Source of the DNA: Spirochaetaceae bacterium
GTDB lineage: Bacteria; Spirochaetota; Spirochaetia; SZUA-6; Fen-1364
Assembly (NCBI GenBank): GCA_003141795.1
Contig: PLNO01000080.1
Span: forward strand, 617 to 18,291
Direction of reading: 5' to 3'
Length of the DNA: 17,675 bases
In this document: piece after piece, positions 1 through 7,208 of the stretch
Position numbering within the stretch: position 1 is the stretch's first letter
How the letters are laid out: the number at the start of each line of letters is the position of its first letter
Program-made: the position numbers and the translations under genes
The notes under the pieces: model-generated
The model's input: only the letters and a program-made list of their open reading frames with translations
Database searches by the model: none
What the model was told of the DNA's origin: nothing

Positions 1-1543
1 TGAGTCGCCGGTGTCCGGGCTGCACGTCGACCTCGTGCGCGGCGCCTCCCAGGCGGACGAGCTCATGCGTCGGAAGCCCGCCGACATCGTCCTCTCCCTC
101 GGCCTTGTCGACGGCCGCAATGTGTGGAAAGCGGACCTCGATGAAGCGGTGAAGACTGCCGAGCGTTTCGTCGCGGCGTTCGGCGACGAGCGCGTCATCG
201 TCTCCACCTCCTGTTCCCTCCTCCATACGCCCGAAGACCTCTCCCTGGAGACCGCTCTTGACCCCGAGCTCAAGGGGTGGCTCGCCTTTGCCGCTGAAAA
301 GTCGCGGGAGGTCGTCGCCATCGCCAGGGCGCTCAACGAGGGGCGCAAGAGCGTTGCCGCGGAGCTCGAGGAGAGCAGGAGGGCGCGGGAAAGCAGGGCC
401 CGCTCACCGAGGATCACCTCGAAGGCAGTGCAGGAGCGGACCGCCGCCCTCACCCCGGTCATGGCCCGCCGGCCCCGACCGTACGTGGAGCGCGCGCGCA
501 CACAGGCGGCCACGCTGAAGCTCCCGCTCTTTCCCACGACGACCATCGGGTCCTTCCCCCAGACGCAGAAGGTCCGCTCAGTGCGCGCGGAGTTCAAGTC
601 CGGCGCGATCGACGCGGCGCAGTACGATAAGTTCGTGGAGGAGGAGATCGCATCAACCGTGCGCATGCAGGAAGAGCTCGGTCTCGACGTCCTGGTGCAC
701 GGAGAGTTCGAGCGCAACGACATGGTGGAGTACTTCGGAGAGCAGCTCTCGGGTTTCGCCTTCACCCGCAACGGGTGGGTGCAGAGCTACGGCTCGCGCT
801 GCGTGAAGCCCCCACTCATCTACGGGGACGTCTCCCGGCCGAAGCCCATGACGGTGCGGTGGTCCTCCTACGCCAAATCCCTCACGAAGCGGCCGATGAA
901 GGGGATGCTCACGGGCCCCGTGACGATCCTCATGTGGTCGTTCGTCCGCAACGATCAACCCCGTGACGTCACCTGCCGGCAGATCGCCCTCGCCCTGCGT
1001 GATGAGGTGGTGGACCTGGAGGCCGCGGGCATCGGCATCATCCAGATCGACGAGCCCGCGCTCCGCGAGGGGCTCCCGCTGCGACGTTCTGAATGGAAGG
1101 GCTATCTTTCTTGGGCGGTGGAATCGTTCCGTATCGCCTCGTCGGGCGTGAAGGACGGAACGCAGATCCACTCCCACATGTGCTACTCGGAGTTCAACGA
1201 CATCATCCCCTCCATCGCCGACATGGATGCCGACGTGCTTTCCATCGAATCGGCACGGTCGCGCATGGAGCTGCTGGGCGCGTTCAAGGAGTTCCGCTAC
1301 CCCAACGAGATCGGGCCGGGGGTCTACGACATCCACTCCCCGCGCGTACCGTCGGTGGAGGAGATCTCGGGCCTGCTGGAAACCGCCCTCGGGGTTCTCC
1401 AGCCGTCCCAGCTCTGGGTGAACCCGGACTGCGGCCTCAAGACCCGGGGGTGGAAAGAGACGAAGCCGGCGCTCGTCGCAATGGTGGAAGCCGCGCGACA
1501 GCTCCGCGCGCACCACGGCAAAAAACGTCCACGGGCCGATTGA
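1..1543 (+). CDS. metE: 5-methyltetrahydropteroyltriglutamate--homocysteine methyltransferase (cobalamin-independent methionine synthase), 5'-truncated
   Basis: The enzyme transfers the methyl group of 5-methyl-THF polyglutamate to homocysteine, making methionine without cobalamin, in the cytoplasm. The reading frame is open to the left edge (codons from base 2), so the start is missing. About 513 residues remain of a family length near 750. The visible part begins near the end of the N-terminal barrel, and the catalytic C-terminal barrel starts at [12 protein letters not shown] (about base 530). The zinc ligands are all present: His and Cys in HSHMCYSEF (codons 1175 and 1181), Glu in LSIESARS, and Cys in [13 protein letters not shown]. 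The homocysteine-site segment [12 protein letters not shown] is also intact. The gene lies 22 bases before a homocysteine methyltransferase/MTHFR fusion, whose product 5-methyl-THF is the MetE substrate, so one operon is likely. Any promoter or riboswitch is outside the window. The GTG at base 11 is not the true start. Confidence 0.96.
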   Translation, partial: ESPVSGLHVDLVRGASQADELMRRKPADIVLSLGLVDGRNVWKADLDEAVKTAERFVAAFGDERVIVSTSCSLLHTPEDLSLETALDPELKGWLAFAAEKSREVVAIARALNEGRKSVAAELEESRRARESRARSPRITSKAVQERTAALTPVMARRPRPYVERARTQAATLKLPLFPTTTIGSFPQTQKVRSVRAEFKSGAIDAAQYDKFVEEEIASTVRMQEELGLDVLVHGEFERNDMVEYFGEQLSGFAFTRNGWVQSYGSRCVKPPLIYGDVSRPKPMTVRWSSYAKSLTKRPMKGMLTGPVTILMWSFVRNDQPRDVTCRQIALALRDEVVDLEAAGIGIIQIDEPALREGLPLRRSEWKGYLSWAVESFRIASSGVKDGTQIHSHMCYSEFNDIIPSIADMDADVLSIESARSRMELLGAFKEFRYPNEIGPGVYDIHSPRVPSVEEISGLLETALGVLQPSQLWVNPDCGLKTRGWKETKPALVAMVEAARQLRAHHGKKRPRAD

Positions 1544-1565
1544 GCGTGCGCGCGGCAGACTGAGC

Positions 1566-3413
1566 ATGGCCCGTCAGGATTTCAGGGAGAAGCTCGCCCA
1601 GGGCTCGACCATCCTCTTCGACGGCGCCATGGGGACCATGCTCTACGAGGCGGGGGTATTCCTCAACCGCTCCTTCGAAGAGGTATGCCTCTCCGAGCCC
1701 CGGCTCGTGCTGGACATCCACAGGGAGTATCTGAACGCCGGCTCCCACGTCATCACCACGAACAGCTGGGGAGCCGGCATCCCCAAGCTCCGCAATGCCG
1801 GGCTTGCCGACAAGTTCGAGCAGATCAACACGCAGGCGGTGGCGCTTGCCCGTCGGGCAATCGAGGAGGCGGGCCGGACCGATTCGGTGTGGATCGCGGG
1901 GTCCATTGGCCCCCTGGGCGTAAGGATCGAGCCGCTGGGCGCGCTGGGAACGGCCGAGGCGGAGGAGCTCTTCGAGCGTCAGGCACGACACCTCGCGGGA
2001 TCCGGCGCGGACCTCATCATCCTTGAAACGTTCGTGGACATCACGGAGCTCGCCGCGGCGCTGCGCGCCGTCCGCCGGGCATGCAGCCTGCCGGTCGTCG
2101 CCTCCCTCACGATCAACAGTGATGGCACGTCTCTGTACGGCACGGAGCCCGAGGTGTTCACCGCGGAGATCGACGCGCTTGGACCCGACGTCATCGGGCT
2201 GAACTGCACGGAAGGCCCCAAGGTCATGCTCGACACCGCGGAGCGCATGATCAAGGTGTCACGGCATCCGCTCTGCGTGCAGCCCAATGCCGGGGTGCCG
2301 GTGAACGTCGACGGCCGCAACATCTACCAGACCACGCCGAAGTACATGGCGAAGTACGCCAAACGCATGATCCAGGCCGGCGTGAGGATCGTGGGAGGGT
2401 GCTGCGGGACCACCCCTTTCCATATCCGGGAGATCGCGGACGAGATCAGGGCGCTCTCACCCAGCATGCCGCGGGAGCGCGTGAGCGTCGTCGTGCCGGA
2501 AAAAGGGCCTGCGCCCATAGCGATGGAGAAGAAGAGCCGCTGGGCCGCGCGTCTGGCCCATGGGGAGTGGGTGACGTGCGTGGAGCTCGTGCCGCCGCGC
2601 GGTCTGGATACGTCGAAAATGCTCGAGAGCGCCGCGATCCTCAAGGAGAAGGGGGTGGACGCGGTGAACGTGCCCGACAGTCCACGCGCGCAGGTGAAAA
2701 TGAGCGCCATCTCCGCCTCCATCCTTTTGCAGAAGGACTCGGGAATCGAAGCCATCCCCCACTTCACGTGCAAGGACAAGAACCTTCTTGCCCTCCAGGC
2801 GGATCTCCTGGGGGCTCACGCGCTGGGCATCCGCACCATACTCGTCGTTACCGGCGATCCCCCCAACATGGGTACCTATCCCGATGCCACGGCCGTCTTC
2901 AACGTGGATGCCATCGGGCTTTCCAACCTCGCGAACATGCTCAACCACGGCTTCGACCTCGGCCATAACCCCGTGGGAAGGCCAACGGAGTTCTGCTTCG
3001 GCGTGGCGCTGAACCCCAGCGCCGTGAACCTCCAGCGGGAGCGGGAGCGCTACCTGTGGAAGGTGGAGGCCGGGGCGGAATACGCCATCACGCAACCGGT
3101 GTTCGACGCCGAGCCCCTGCTGCGCTTCATCGACGGGCTGGGCGGCGCTCATCGCATCCCGATCGTCGCCGGCATCTGGCCCCTCACCTCCCTGCGCAAT
3201 GCGGAGTTCATGAAGAACGAGGTCCCCGGCGTCTCCGTCCCCGACTCCGTCGTCACGCGCATGGCGGCCTGCGACACACGGGAGGCGGCCCTGGAGGAAG
3301 GGACGGCGATCGCGCGGGAGCTCCTCGAGTCCCTCAGGGGAGCGATCGCGGGTGTGCAGGTGGCCGCCCCCCAGGGAAAAGTGCAGTACGCGCTGAACGT
3401 CCTGGGATTGTAA
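1566..3413 (+). CDS. yitJ: Bifunctional homocysteine S-methyltransferase / 5,10-methylenetetrahydrofolate reductase (YitJ type)
   Basis: This 615-residue fusion matches the usual length of the YitJ-type family. Residues 1-300 are a homocysteine S-methyltransferase barrel that opens with ILFDGAMGTMLYEAG. Its zinc-binding cysteines are Cys214 (GLNCTEGP) and Cys279-Cys280 (GGCCGTTPFHI). After a linker, residues about 330-610 are an MTHFR barrel: VTCVELVPPRG at its start, then VTGDPPNMGTYPDA, FNVDAIGLSNL and YAITQPVFDAE. MTHFR reduces 5,10-methylene-THF to 5-methyl-THF using bound FAD. The first domain methylates homocysteine from a donor that may be S-methylmethionine or methyl-THF; the sequence does not settle which. 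The start is ATG 1566. No strong Shine-Dalgarno precedes it, which suggests translation coupled to metE 22 bases upstream. A repeat array begins six bases after the stop. The gene symbol follows the Bacillus naming of the same architecture. Confidence 0.93.
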   Translation: MARQDFREKLAQGSTILFDGAMGTMLYEAGVFLNRSFEEVCLSEPRLVLDIHREYLNAGSHVITTNSWGAGIPKLRNAGLADKFEQINTQAVALARRAIEEAGRTDSVWIAGSIGPLGVRIEPLGALGTAEAEELFERQARHLAGSGADLIILETFVDITELAAALRAVRRACSLPVVASLTINSDGTSLYGTEPEVFTAEIDALGPDVIGLNCTEGPKVMLDTAERMIKVSRHPLCVQPNAGVPVNVDGRNIYQTTPKYMAKYAKRMIQAGVRIVGGCCGTTPFHIREIADEIRALSPSMPRERVSVVVPEKGPAPIAMEKKSRWAARLAHGEWVTCVELVPPRGLDTSKMLESAAILKEKGVDAVNVPDSPRAQVKMSAISASILLQKDSGIEAIPHFTCKDKNLLALQADLLGAHALGIRTILVVTGDPPNMGTYPDATAVFNVDAIGLSNLANMLNHGFDLGHNPVGRPTEFCFGVALNPSAVNLQRERERYLWKVEAGAEYAITQPVFDAEPLLRFIDGLGGAHRIPIVAGIWPLTSLRNAEFMKNEVPGVSVPDSVVTRMAACDTREAALEEGTAIARELLESLRGAIAGVQVAAPQGKVQYALNVLGL

Positions 3414-3418
3414 GCCCC

Positions 3419-3488
3419 CCGGCGCTCCTGGCGCATTTATTCCGGCGCTCCTGGCGCATTCTCTTTTACCCGGCGCTCCTGGCGCATT
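3419..3488 (+). repeat. Array of three 19-bp direct repeats (CCGGCGCTCCTGGCGCATT)
   Basis: Exact copies lie at 3419-3437, 3442-3460 and 3470-3488, with spacers of 4 and 9 bases. A decayed fourth unit may follow near 3495-3512 (CCGCCGCTCCCTTTCATT). The same 19-mer occurs four more times at 12010-12106 in the same orientation. Each unit contains GGCGC twice, and GCGC-TCCTG-GCGC could form a short hairpin. The array begins just after a stop codon, between two transcription units. Its function is unknown; it may be a family of small intergenic repeats. Confidence 0.95.
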
Positions 3489-3545
3489 ATGTTCCCGCCG
3501 CTCCCTTTCATTCACGAAAATAATTCATGAAAAGTGAAAAATAAC

Positions 3546-3560
3546 ATTTGACGTGCAAAT
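3546..3560 (+). promoter_or_regulatory. Candidate LacI-family operator overlapping the -35 box
   Basis: ATTTG-ACGTG-CAAAT is an inverted repeat with perfect 5-base arms. It covers the -35 hexamer of the promoter for the regulator gene that starts 38 bases downstream, which is where an autorepressing operator would be expected. A GTGCAA motif overlapping this site (3553-3558) recurs at 3575-3580, 22 bases or about two helical turns away. Further upstream, TTCAC (3511-3515) and GTGAA (3534-3538) form another inverted pair around TTCATGAA (3524-3531). That these are operators is inference from symmetry and position. Confidence 0.4.
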
Positions 3561-3576
3561 ATTCCTAGTTTATAGT
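3548..3576 (+). promoter_or_regulatory. Sigma70-type promoter for the sugar operon
   Basis: TTGACG at 3548-3553 and TATAGT at 3571-3576 are separated by exactly 17 bases, each one mismatch from consensus. Bases 3541-3600 are about 33% GC in an otherwise GC-rich region, as expected for a promoter. Transcription would start near 3583, giving a leader of about 15 bases before ATG 3598. It probably drives the regulator and all co-oriented genes to 12009, as no comparable promoter is seen inside the operon. Confidence 0.75.
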
Positions 3577-3597
3577 GCAACAAAATAGGGATACCCA

Positions 3598-4632
3598 ATG
3601 CATCAAAATAAGAAGAAACAGGGAAAATTGATACCTGGTGGAAACACCGAAACCACCATGCGGACACTGGCGGATGCAGCCGGAGTGGACGTTTCCACGG
3701 TCTCCCGAGCGCTCCGCAACGATCCCAAGATCTCCGATGAGCAAAAACAAAGGATTCTCTCCATCGCGAAGGAGAGCAATTATAAAAAGAGGAAGAGCAC
3801 AGCGTCGCAGATCGCCTATTTCATCGATAAAAGGTTCTTCCTGCTCACGAGTCCCTTCTATAACCGGGTCATCGAAGGGATCGAGAGTGAAAGCAAGAGG
3901 AACGGATACTCGTTCCAGTTCAACTCCCTGGAGCCGACGAGCTTCTCCCTGGAGGGAGTGTCGCTCACGGGGATAGCGGGCATGATCATCACCAGCTGCT
4001 ATCATGACGAGTTCATCTCCGAGCTGAAGCGCTTCAATGTCCCCATGGTCCTGATCGACTACTACATCCCGACCGAGAGAATCAGCTCGGTGCTCGTGGA
4101 CAATGTGGACGGCATCTATACGGCCGTCTGTCACCTCGCCTCCTTCGGGCATCGGCGGATCGCGTACATGAAGGGGAACGTTTCCGATATCGGTGTCCGC
4201 GACCGTCTTGCCGGCTTCCAGCGTGCCGTGGAGGCCCTGGCCCTGGACGGGGATCCCGGGCTCGTCATCGGCTCGGATTTCGGCATTTCCAACGGTTATG
4301 CCGCGATGAAAGATTTCCTCGCGTCCGTCTCCCGGCCTCCGACGGCGGTCATGTGCGCAAACGACATGCTGGCGATCGGAGCGATGGAAGCCCTGAAAGA
4401 GCGCGGATTGGCCATACCGCGGGACGTATCCGTCATGGGCTTCGACGATATCGATCTTGCCACCGAGGTCATCCCGAACCTCTCCACGATGCACATCCCC
4501 AAACAGGCCATGGGACGTCTGGCCGTGCAGAGGCTGATGGAGGTCATTCGCGGTGATCAGATCGATTTCGACAAGATCGTGGTGACCCCCCGCCTCATCG
4601 TACGGAGCTCGACGGGCGCGGCGCCGAAGTGA
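3598..4632 (+). CDS. LacI-family transcriptional regulator
   Basis: This 344-residue DNA-binding protein probably controls the sugar operon that follows. The N-terminal helix-turn-helix (MRTLADAAGVDVSTVSRALRN, from residue 21) is typical of LacI/GalR proteins. Residues about 78-340 form the periplasmic-binding-protein-like effector domain, with CANDMLAIGAMEAL and VMGFDDIDLATEVIPNLST near the end. Two things are unusual. There is a lysine-rich 20-residue extension before the HTH. The hinge is short: about nine residues separate NY from IAYFID, where the family usually has a longer hinge helix with an Ala-Arg-x-Leu core. ATG 3598 is preceded by AGGG at 7 bases; ATG 3658 is an alternative start that would remove the extension but has no clear ribosome site. 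The gene is co-oriented with the operon, and its promoter carries possible operators, so autoregulation is likely. The ligand is unknown and presumably the imported sugar or an intermediate. Confidence 0.92.
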   Translation: MHQNKKKQGKLIPGGNTETTMRTLADAAGVDVSTVSRALRNDPKISDEQKQRILSIAKESNYKKRKSTASQIAYFIDKRFFLLTSPFYNRVIEGIESESKRNGYSFQFNSLEPTSFSLEGVSLTGIAGMIITSCYHDEFISELKRFNVPMVLIDYYIPTERISSVLVDNVDGIYTAVCHLASFGHRRIAYMKGNVSDIGVRDRLAGFQRAVEALALDGDPGLVIGSDFGISNGYAAMKDFLASVSRPPTAVMCANDMLAIGAMEALKERGLAIPRDVSVMGFDDIDLATEVIPNLSTMHIPKQAMGRLAVQRLMEVIRGDQIDFDKIVVTPRLIVRSSTGAAPK

Positions 4633-4651
4633 ATTGAAAAAGGAGGATCGT

Positions 4652-5140
4652 GTGGATGACGTCATTGCGCGGATAACCTTGCAGGGCAAGGAGCGGGCGG
4701 AGGCTCTCGCGAAGATTCATCGGGTGGTCGCCTCGTGGGGACTCGCGCTTCCCAAAGTGGAGCCTGACCCGATGCACTTCGGGAAAAACGACTTCGATCG
4801 AATCGGTGAGACGGAGTTCAACGTCAACAACAACGTCGAACAGGGCTATTGCGGCAAGTTCATGTTCCTCTTCAAAGGGCAAACCTGTCCGATGCATCAC
4901 CATCGCAAGAAACATGAGACGTTTTTCATCGTGAAGGGAAGGATCGAGATGGAGCTCGACGGAAAGACCTTCACGATGGAGCAGGGAGATACCTGCATCG
5001 TCGACCAGCGCAAGAAGCACCGTTTTACGGCGCTGGTCGACAGCCTGGTCCTGGAAAGCTCGAAGCCCGACCTGGTTGACGACAGCATCTTCGACGACCC
5101 CGAGATCAACCGGATCATCTTCGGCATTCCCCATCCGTAG
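4652..5140 (+). CDS. Cupin sugar isomerase, D-lyxose ketol-isomerase-like
   Basis: This 162-residue single-domain cupin resembles the D-lyxose isomerase family, which interconverts D-lyxose and D-xylulose (and often mannose and fructose) using a divalent metal. Cupin motif 1 is exact: Gly76, His82, His84, Glu89 and Gly96 in GQTCPMHHHRKKHETFFIVKG order. The second motif keeps His123 (GDTCIVDQRKKH) but lacks its usual Pro and Gly. GKFMFLFKGQTCP and the C-terminal acidic run ESSKPDLVDDSIFDDPEI recall the FPGQTCP and FTDPRI segments of lyxose isomerases. GTG 4652 is chosen because AGGAGG at 4641-4646 lies five bases before it; the TTG at 4634 would place this site inside the gene. It starts 19 bases after the regulator. 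A downstream FGGY kinase supports an aldose-ketose isomerase role. Substrate is uncertain. Confidence 0.75.
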   Translation: MDDVIARITLQGKERAEALAKIHRVVASWGLALPKVEPDPMHFGKNDFDRIGETEFNVNNNVEQGYCGKFMFLFKGQTCPMHHHRKKHETFFIVKGRIEMELDGKTFTMEQGDTCIVDQRKKHRFTALVDSLVLESSKPDLVDDSIFDDPEINRIIFGIPHP

Positions 5141-5172
5141 AGGCGAAAGGAGGAGCTTGCGCGACTATTGGC

Positions 5173-5238
5173 TCGGGGTGCGCACCCGATGATCGCCTTC
5201 CGCGGACGCTCTCGTGCAATCCGATCAGCAGGCGTCCG
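5173..5238 (+). other. Two candidate mRNA hairpins in the leader of the binding-protein gene
   Basis: The 123-base gap 5141-5263 holds TCGGG-GTGCGCA-CCCGA (5173-5189) and a 7-bp stem CGGACGC (5203-5209) with GCGTCCG (5232-5238). Neither is followed by a T run, so these are not standard intrinsic terminators. They could protect or process the mRNA, or affect translation of the next gene. A clear Shine-Dalgarno AAAGGAG (5251-5257) follows, six bases before ATG 5264. No internal promoter was seen. Confidence 0.5.
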
Positions 5239-5263
5239 GAGTTTTCAAAAAAAGGAGACCTGA

Positions 5264-6190
5264 ATGAAAAGAAAACTGATCGTCGTTGTCCTGGTTCTCG
5301 CGGTCCTCGTGCCGGCGCTGGCTTTCTGCGCCGGCCAGAAGGAGAAAACGGTCACGATCGGCCTGCCGATCTACAATCAGCAGCACGAGTTCTGGCAGAA
5401 CATCTACGCGAAGGCTAAATCGTACTGCGCGGAGAAGGGGATCACCCTCGTCGCGGTCGACGCGAACTACGACCCGGCCAAGCAGGTCACGATCATGGAA
5501 GACATGCTGACCAAGAAGGTCGACGCTCTCATCCTCGGCGCGGTCGATCCGCAGGGCGTTCTGCCCACCGTCGACGAGTTCGTCAAGGCGGGGATCCCCG
5601 TCGTGGCCGTCGACAATCCGCTCGACCGCGGATCGGTCACGTTCGTCGGCATCGACAACTTCACCGGCGGGAAAATGGGCGGACTGTGGGCAGGCAAGTA
5701 CATCAAGGACAAGCTCGGCGGCGTGGCCAACATAGCGATCATCGAGTACCCCGAGGAACAGGCCTGCATCGACAGGGCGAACGGTTTCCTCGAGGGGGTC
5801 AAGGTCGACGCCCCCAACGCGAAGGTCGTGGCGCGTCTGCCCGGCCACGCGGTCCGCGACAAATCCATGGCCGTCATGGAAGACATCATCCAGGCGCATC
5901 CCGAGGTGAACGTCGTATTCGGGATCAACGACGATTCAGCCCTCGGCGCCCTGGCAGCCATGGAGGCCGCGGGAAAGACGAAGAACAACGAGCTGATCGT
6001 CGGCTTCGATGGAACGGGCGACGGCAAGGCCGCTATCAAGCGCGGAAGCATCCTGAGGGCGGACGTGTCCCAGGACGGCGCGGCTTTCGCGAAGGCGGCG
6101 ATCGATGCGGCGTTGAAGGCCCTCAAGGGAGAGAAGCTTCCCCCGCAGACGCTCACCGACGTCAAGGTTCTCGACGCGACCAATCTGTAG
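5264..6190 (+). CDS. ABC transporter periplasmic sugar-binding protein (RbsB-like)
   Basis: This 308-residue protein binds the sugar in the periplasm and delivers it to the permease. It has a charged start (MKRK), a hydrophobic stretch to about residue 20, and a possible lipobox LAFC at residues 19-22. Phe before the Cys is unusual for standard lipoproteins, so either a relaxed spirochaete lipobox or cleavage before QKEK is possible. The mature part is a type 1 periplasmic-binding fold as in RbsB: TVTIGLPIYNQQHEFWQNI, KKVDALILGAVDPQGVLP, AGIPVVAVDNP, and VNVVFGINDDSALGALAAMEA. The fold binds ribose, xylose, galactose and related sugars; the exact ligand is not readable here. Its own ribosome site is strong and the gene is flanked by hairpins, fitting the higher dosage binding proteins need relative to membrane components. 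Confidence 0.93.
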   Translation: MKRKLIVVVLVLAVLVPALAFCAGQKEKTVTIGLPIYNQQHEFWQNIYAKAKSYCAEKGITLVAVDANYDPAKQVTIMEDMLTKKVDALILGAVDPQGVLPTVDEFVKAGIPVVAVDNPLDRGSVTFVGIDNFTGGKMGGLWAGKYIKDKLGGVANIAIIEYPEEQACIDRANGFLEGVKVDAPNAKVVARLPGHAVRDKSMAVMEDIIQAHPEVNVVFGINDDSALGALAAMEAAGKTKNNELIVGFDGTGDGKAAIKRGSILRADVSQDGAAFAKAAIDAALKALKGEKLPPQTLTDVKVLDATNL

Positions 6191-6197
6191 ACATTCC

Positions 6198-6234
6198 CGG
6201 ATCGGAGGGCCCCCGTCCGGGGTCCTCCGATCCG
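6198..6234 (+). other. Strong intercistronic hairpin between binding-protein and permease genes
   Basis: The left arm CGGATCGGAGG (6198-6208) pairs perfectly with CCTCCGATCCG (6224-6234). A G-T wobble and four more G-C pairs extend the stem to 16 bp around a 5-base loop. No T run follows, so full termination is unlikely. It starts eight bases after the binding-protein stop codon and ends 36 bases before the permease start. By analogy with malE-malF, such structures block 3' exonuclease decay and raise binding-protein output over permease output. Confidence 0.85.
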
Positions 6235-6269
6235 ATGCTTTGCTGCGATAGAGGCGAGGGGAAAGTGGA

Positions 6270-7208
6270 ATGAAGAAGATCTCGATCCAGTGGAACAAGT
6301 ACGGGCTCGTCTTTGCGTTCGTCATCTGGTGCGTTGTCGTCACCATCCTGGAGCCGGCATTCCTCACCACCTCCAACCTCCTGAACGTCCTCCGTCAGAT
6401 CTCGATCGTCTCGGTCATCGCCATCGGCGCATTCCTGGCGATACTGACCGGCGGCATCGATCTGTCCGTCGGCTCGGTCGCGGCCCTCGCGGGTGTCGTG
6501 GCGGCGATACTCATGAAACGCTTCAACATGGCCGTCGCCTGGGGGATCATGGGAGGAGTGCTCATCGGCGCGCTCATCGGCGCTGCCAACGGGATCATGA
6601 TCACCAAGATGAAGATGGCGGCGTTCATCGCGACGCTCATCACGATGAACTTCGCCAAGGGTCTGGCGTTCATCTTCACCGACGGGGTGCCCATTTCGGG
6701 CCTGCCCAGCCCCTTCGTGTTCCTCGGCCGCGGGTACCTGTGGTTTCTCCCGTTCCCGATCGTCATCATGGCCGCCGTGTTTCTCGTCACCGGCTGGGTC
6801 ATGCGGCAGACCCGCTTCGGGATGCGCGTGTACGGCATCGGCGGGAACCCCGAGGCTGTCCGCCTCTCCGGCGTCAACGTCCATCGCTATCTTCAGATCG
6901 TGTACCTCGTTTCCGGAGCCGCTGCGGGTCTCGGAGGAGTTCTTCTCGCCTCACGGCTCGATTCGGGAACGCCGAACGTCGGGGAAACCTACGTGTTCGA
7001 CGCCATTACCGCGGTGGTGCTCGGCGGCACAAGCCTTGCCGGAGGCTCGGGGAGGGTCGTCGGTGTCTTCCTCGGCAGCATCTTCATGGGAACCCTCGGC
7101 AACGGTCTGAACCTCCTGAACGTTCCTTCCTACTGGCAGTTGATCGCCAAGGCCGTGCTCCTTGCGGTGGCTGTCAGCATCGACATAAGGGCGAAGAATG
7201 AAAAGTAG
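6270..7208 (+). CDS. ABC transporter sugar permease (RbsC-like, BPD_transp_2 family)
   Basis: This 312-residue inner-membrane protein forms the sugar channel, probably as a homodimer. It is hydrophobic throughout, with about eight to ten membrane segments. Family motifs of ribose/xylose-type permeases are clear: LTGGIDLSVGSVAALAG near residue 60-75, MRQTRFGMRVYGIGGNPEAVRLSGVNV around 180-205 (the cytoplasmic loop that contacts the ATPase), and VVLGGTSLAGGSGRVVGVFLG near 250-270. The length is normal. GAGGGG-rich sequence precedes ATG 6270. The 3' end overlaps the next gene by 11 bases, which suggests coupled translation. Confidence 0.95.
   Translation: MKKISIQWNKYGLVFAFVIWCVVVTILEPAFLTTSNLLNVLRQISIVSVIAIGAFLAILTGGIDLSVGSVAALAGVVAAILMKRFNMAVAWGIMGGVLIGALIGAANGIMITKMKMAAFIATLITMNFAKGLAFIFTDGVPISGLPSPFVFLGRGYLWFLPFPIVIMAAVFLVTGWVMRQTRFGMRVYGIGGNPEAVRLSGVNVHRYLQIVYLVSGAAAGLGGVLLASRLDSGTPNVGETYVFDAITAVVLGGTSLAGGSGRVVGVFLGSIFMGTLGNGLNLLNVPSYWQLIAKAVLLAVAVSIDIRAKNEK

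Noticed and set aside
2457..3515. A - strand frame carrying NAPGAP/CARSAG repeats
   Set aside because: The peptide repeats come from reading the 19-bp DNA repeat in reverse, and the rest is antisense to the MTHFR domain.
3414..3540. Intrinsic terminator after the methyltransferase/MTHFR gene
   Set aside because: The repeat units allow only a 4-bp stem and no strong hairpin plus T run was found, so I do not call a terminator.
4634..4651. TTG start for the cupin gene
   Set aside because: It would place the AGGAGG ribosome site inside the coding region; GTG 4652 has the site at normal spacing.
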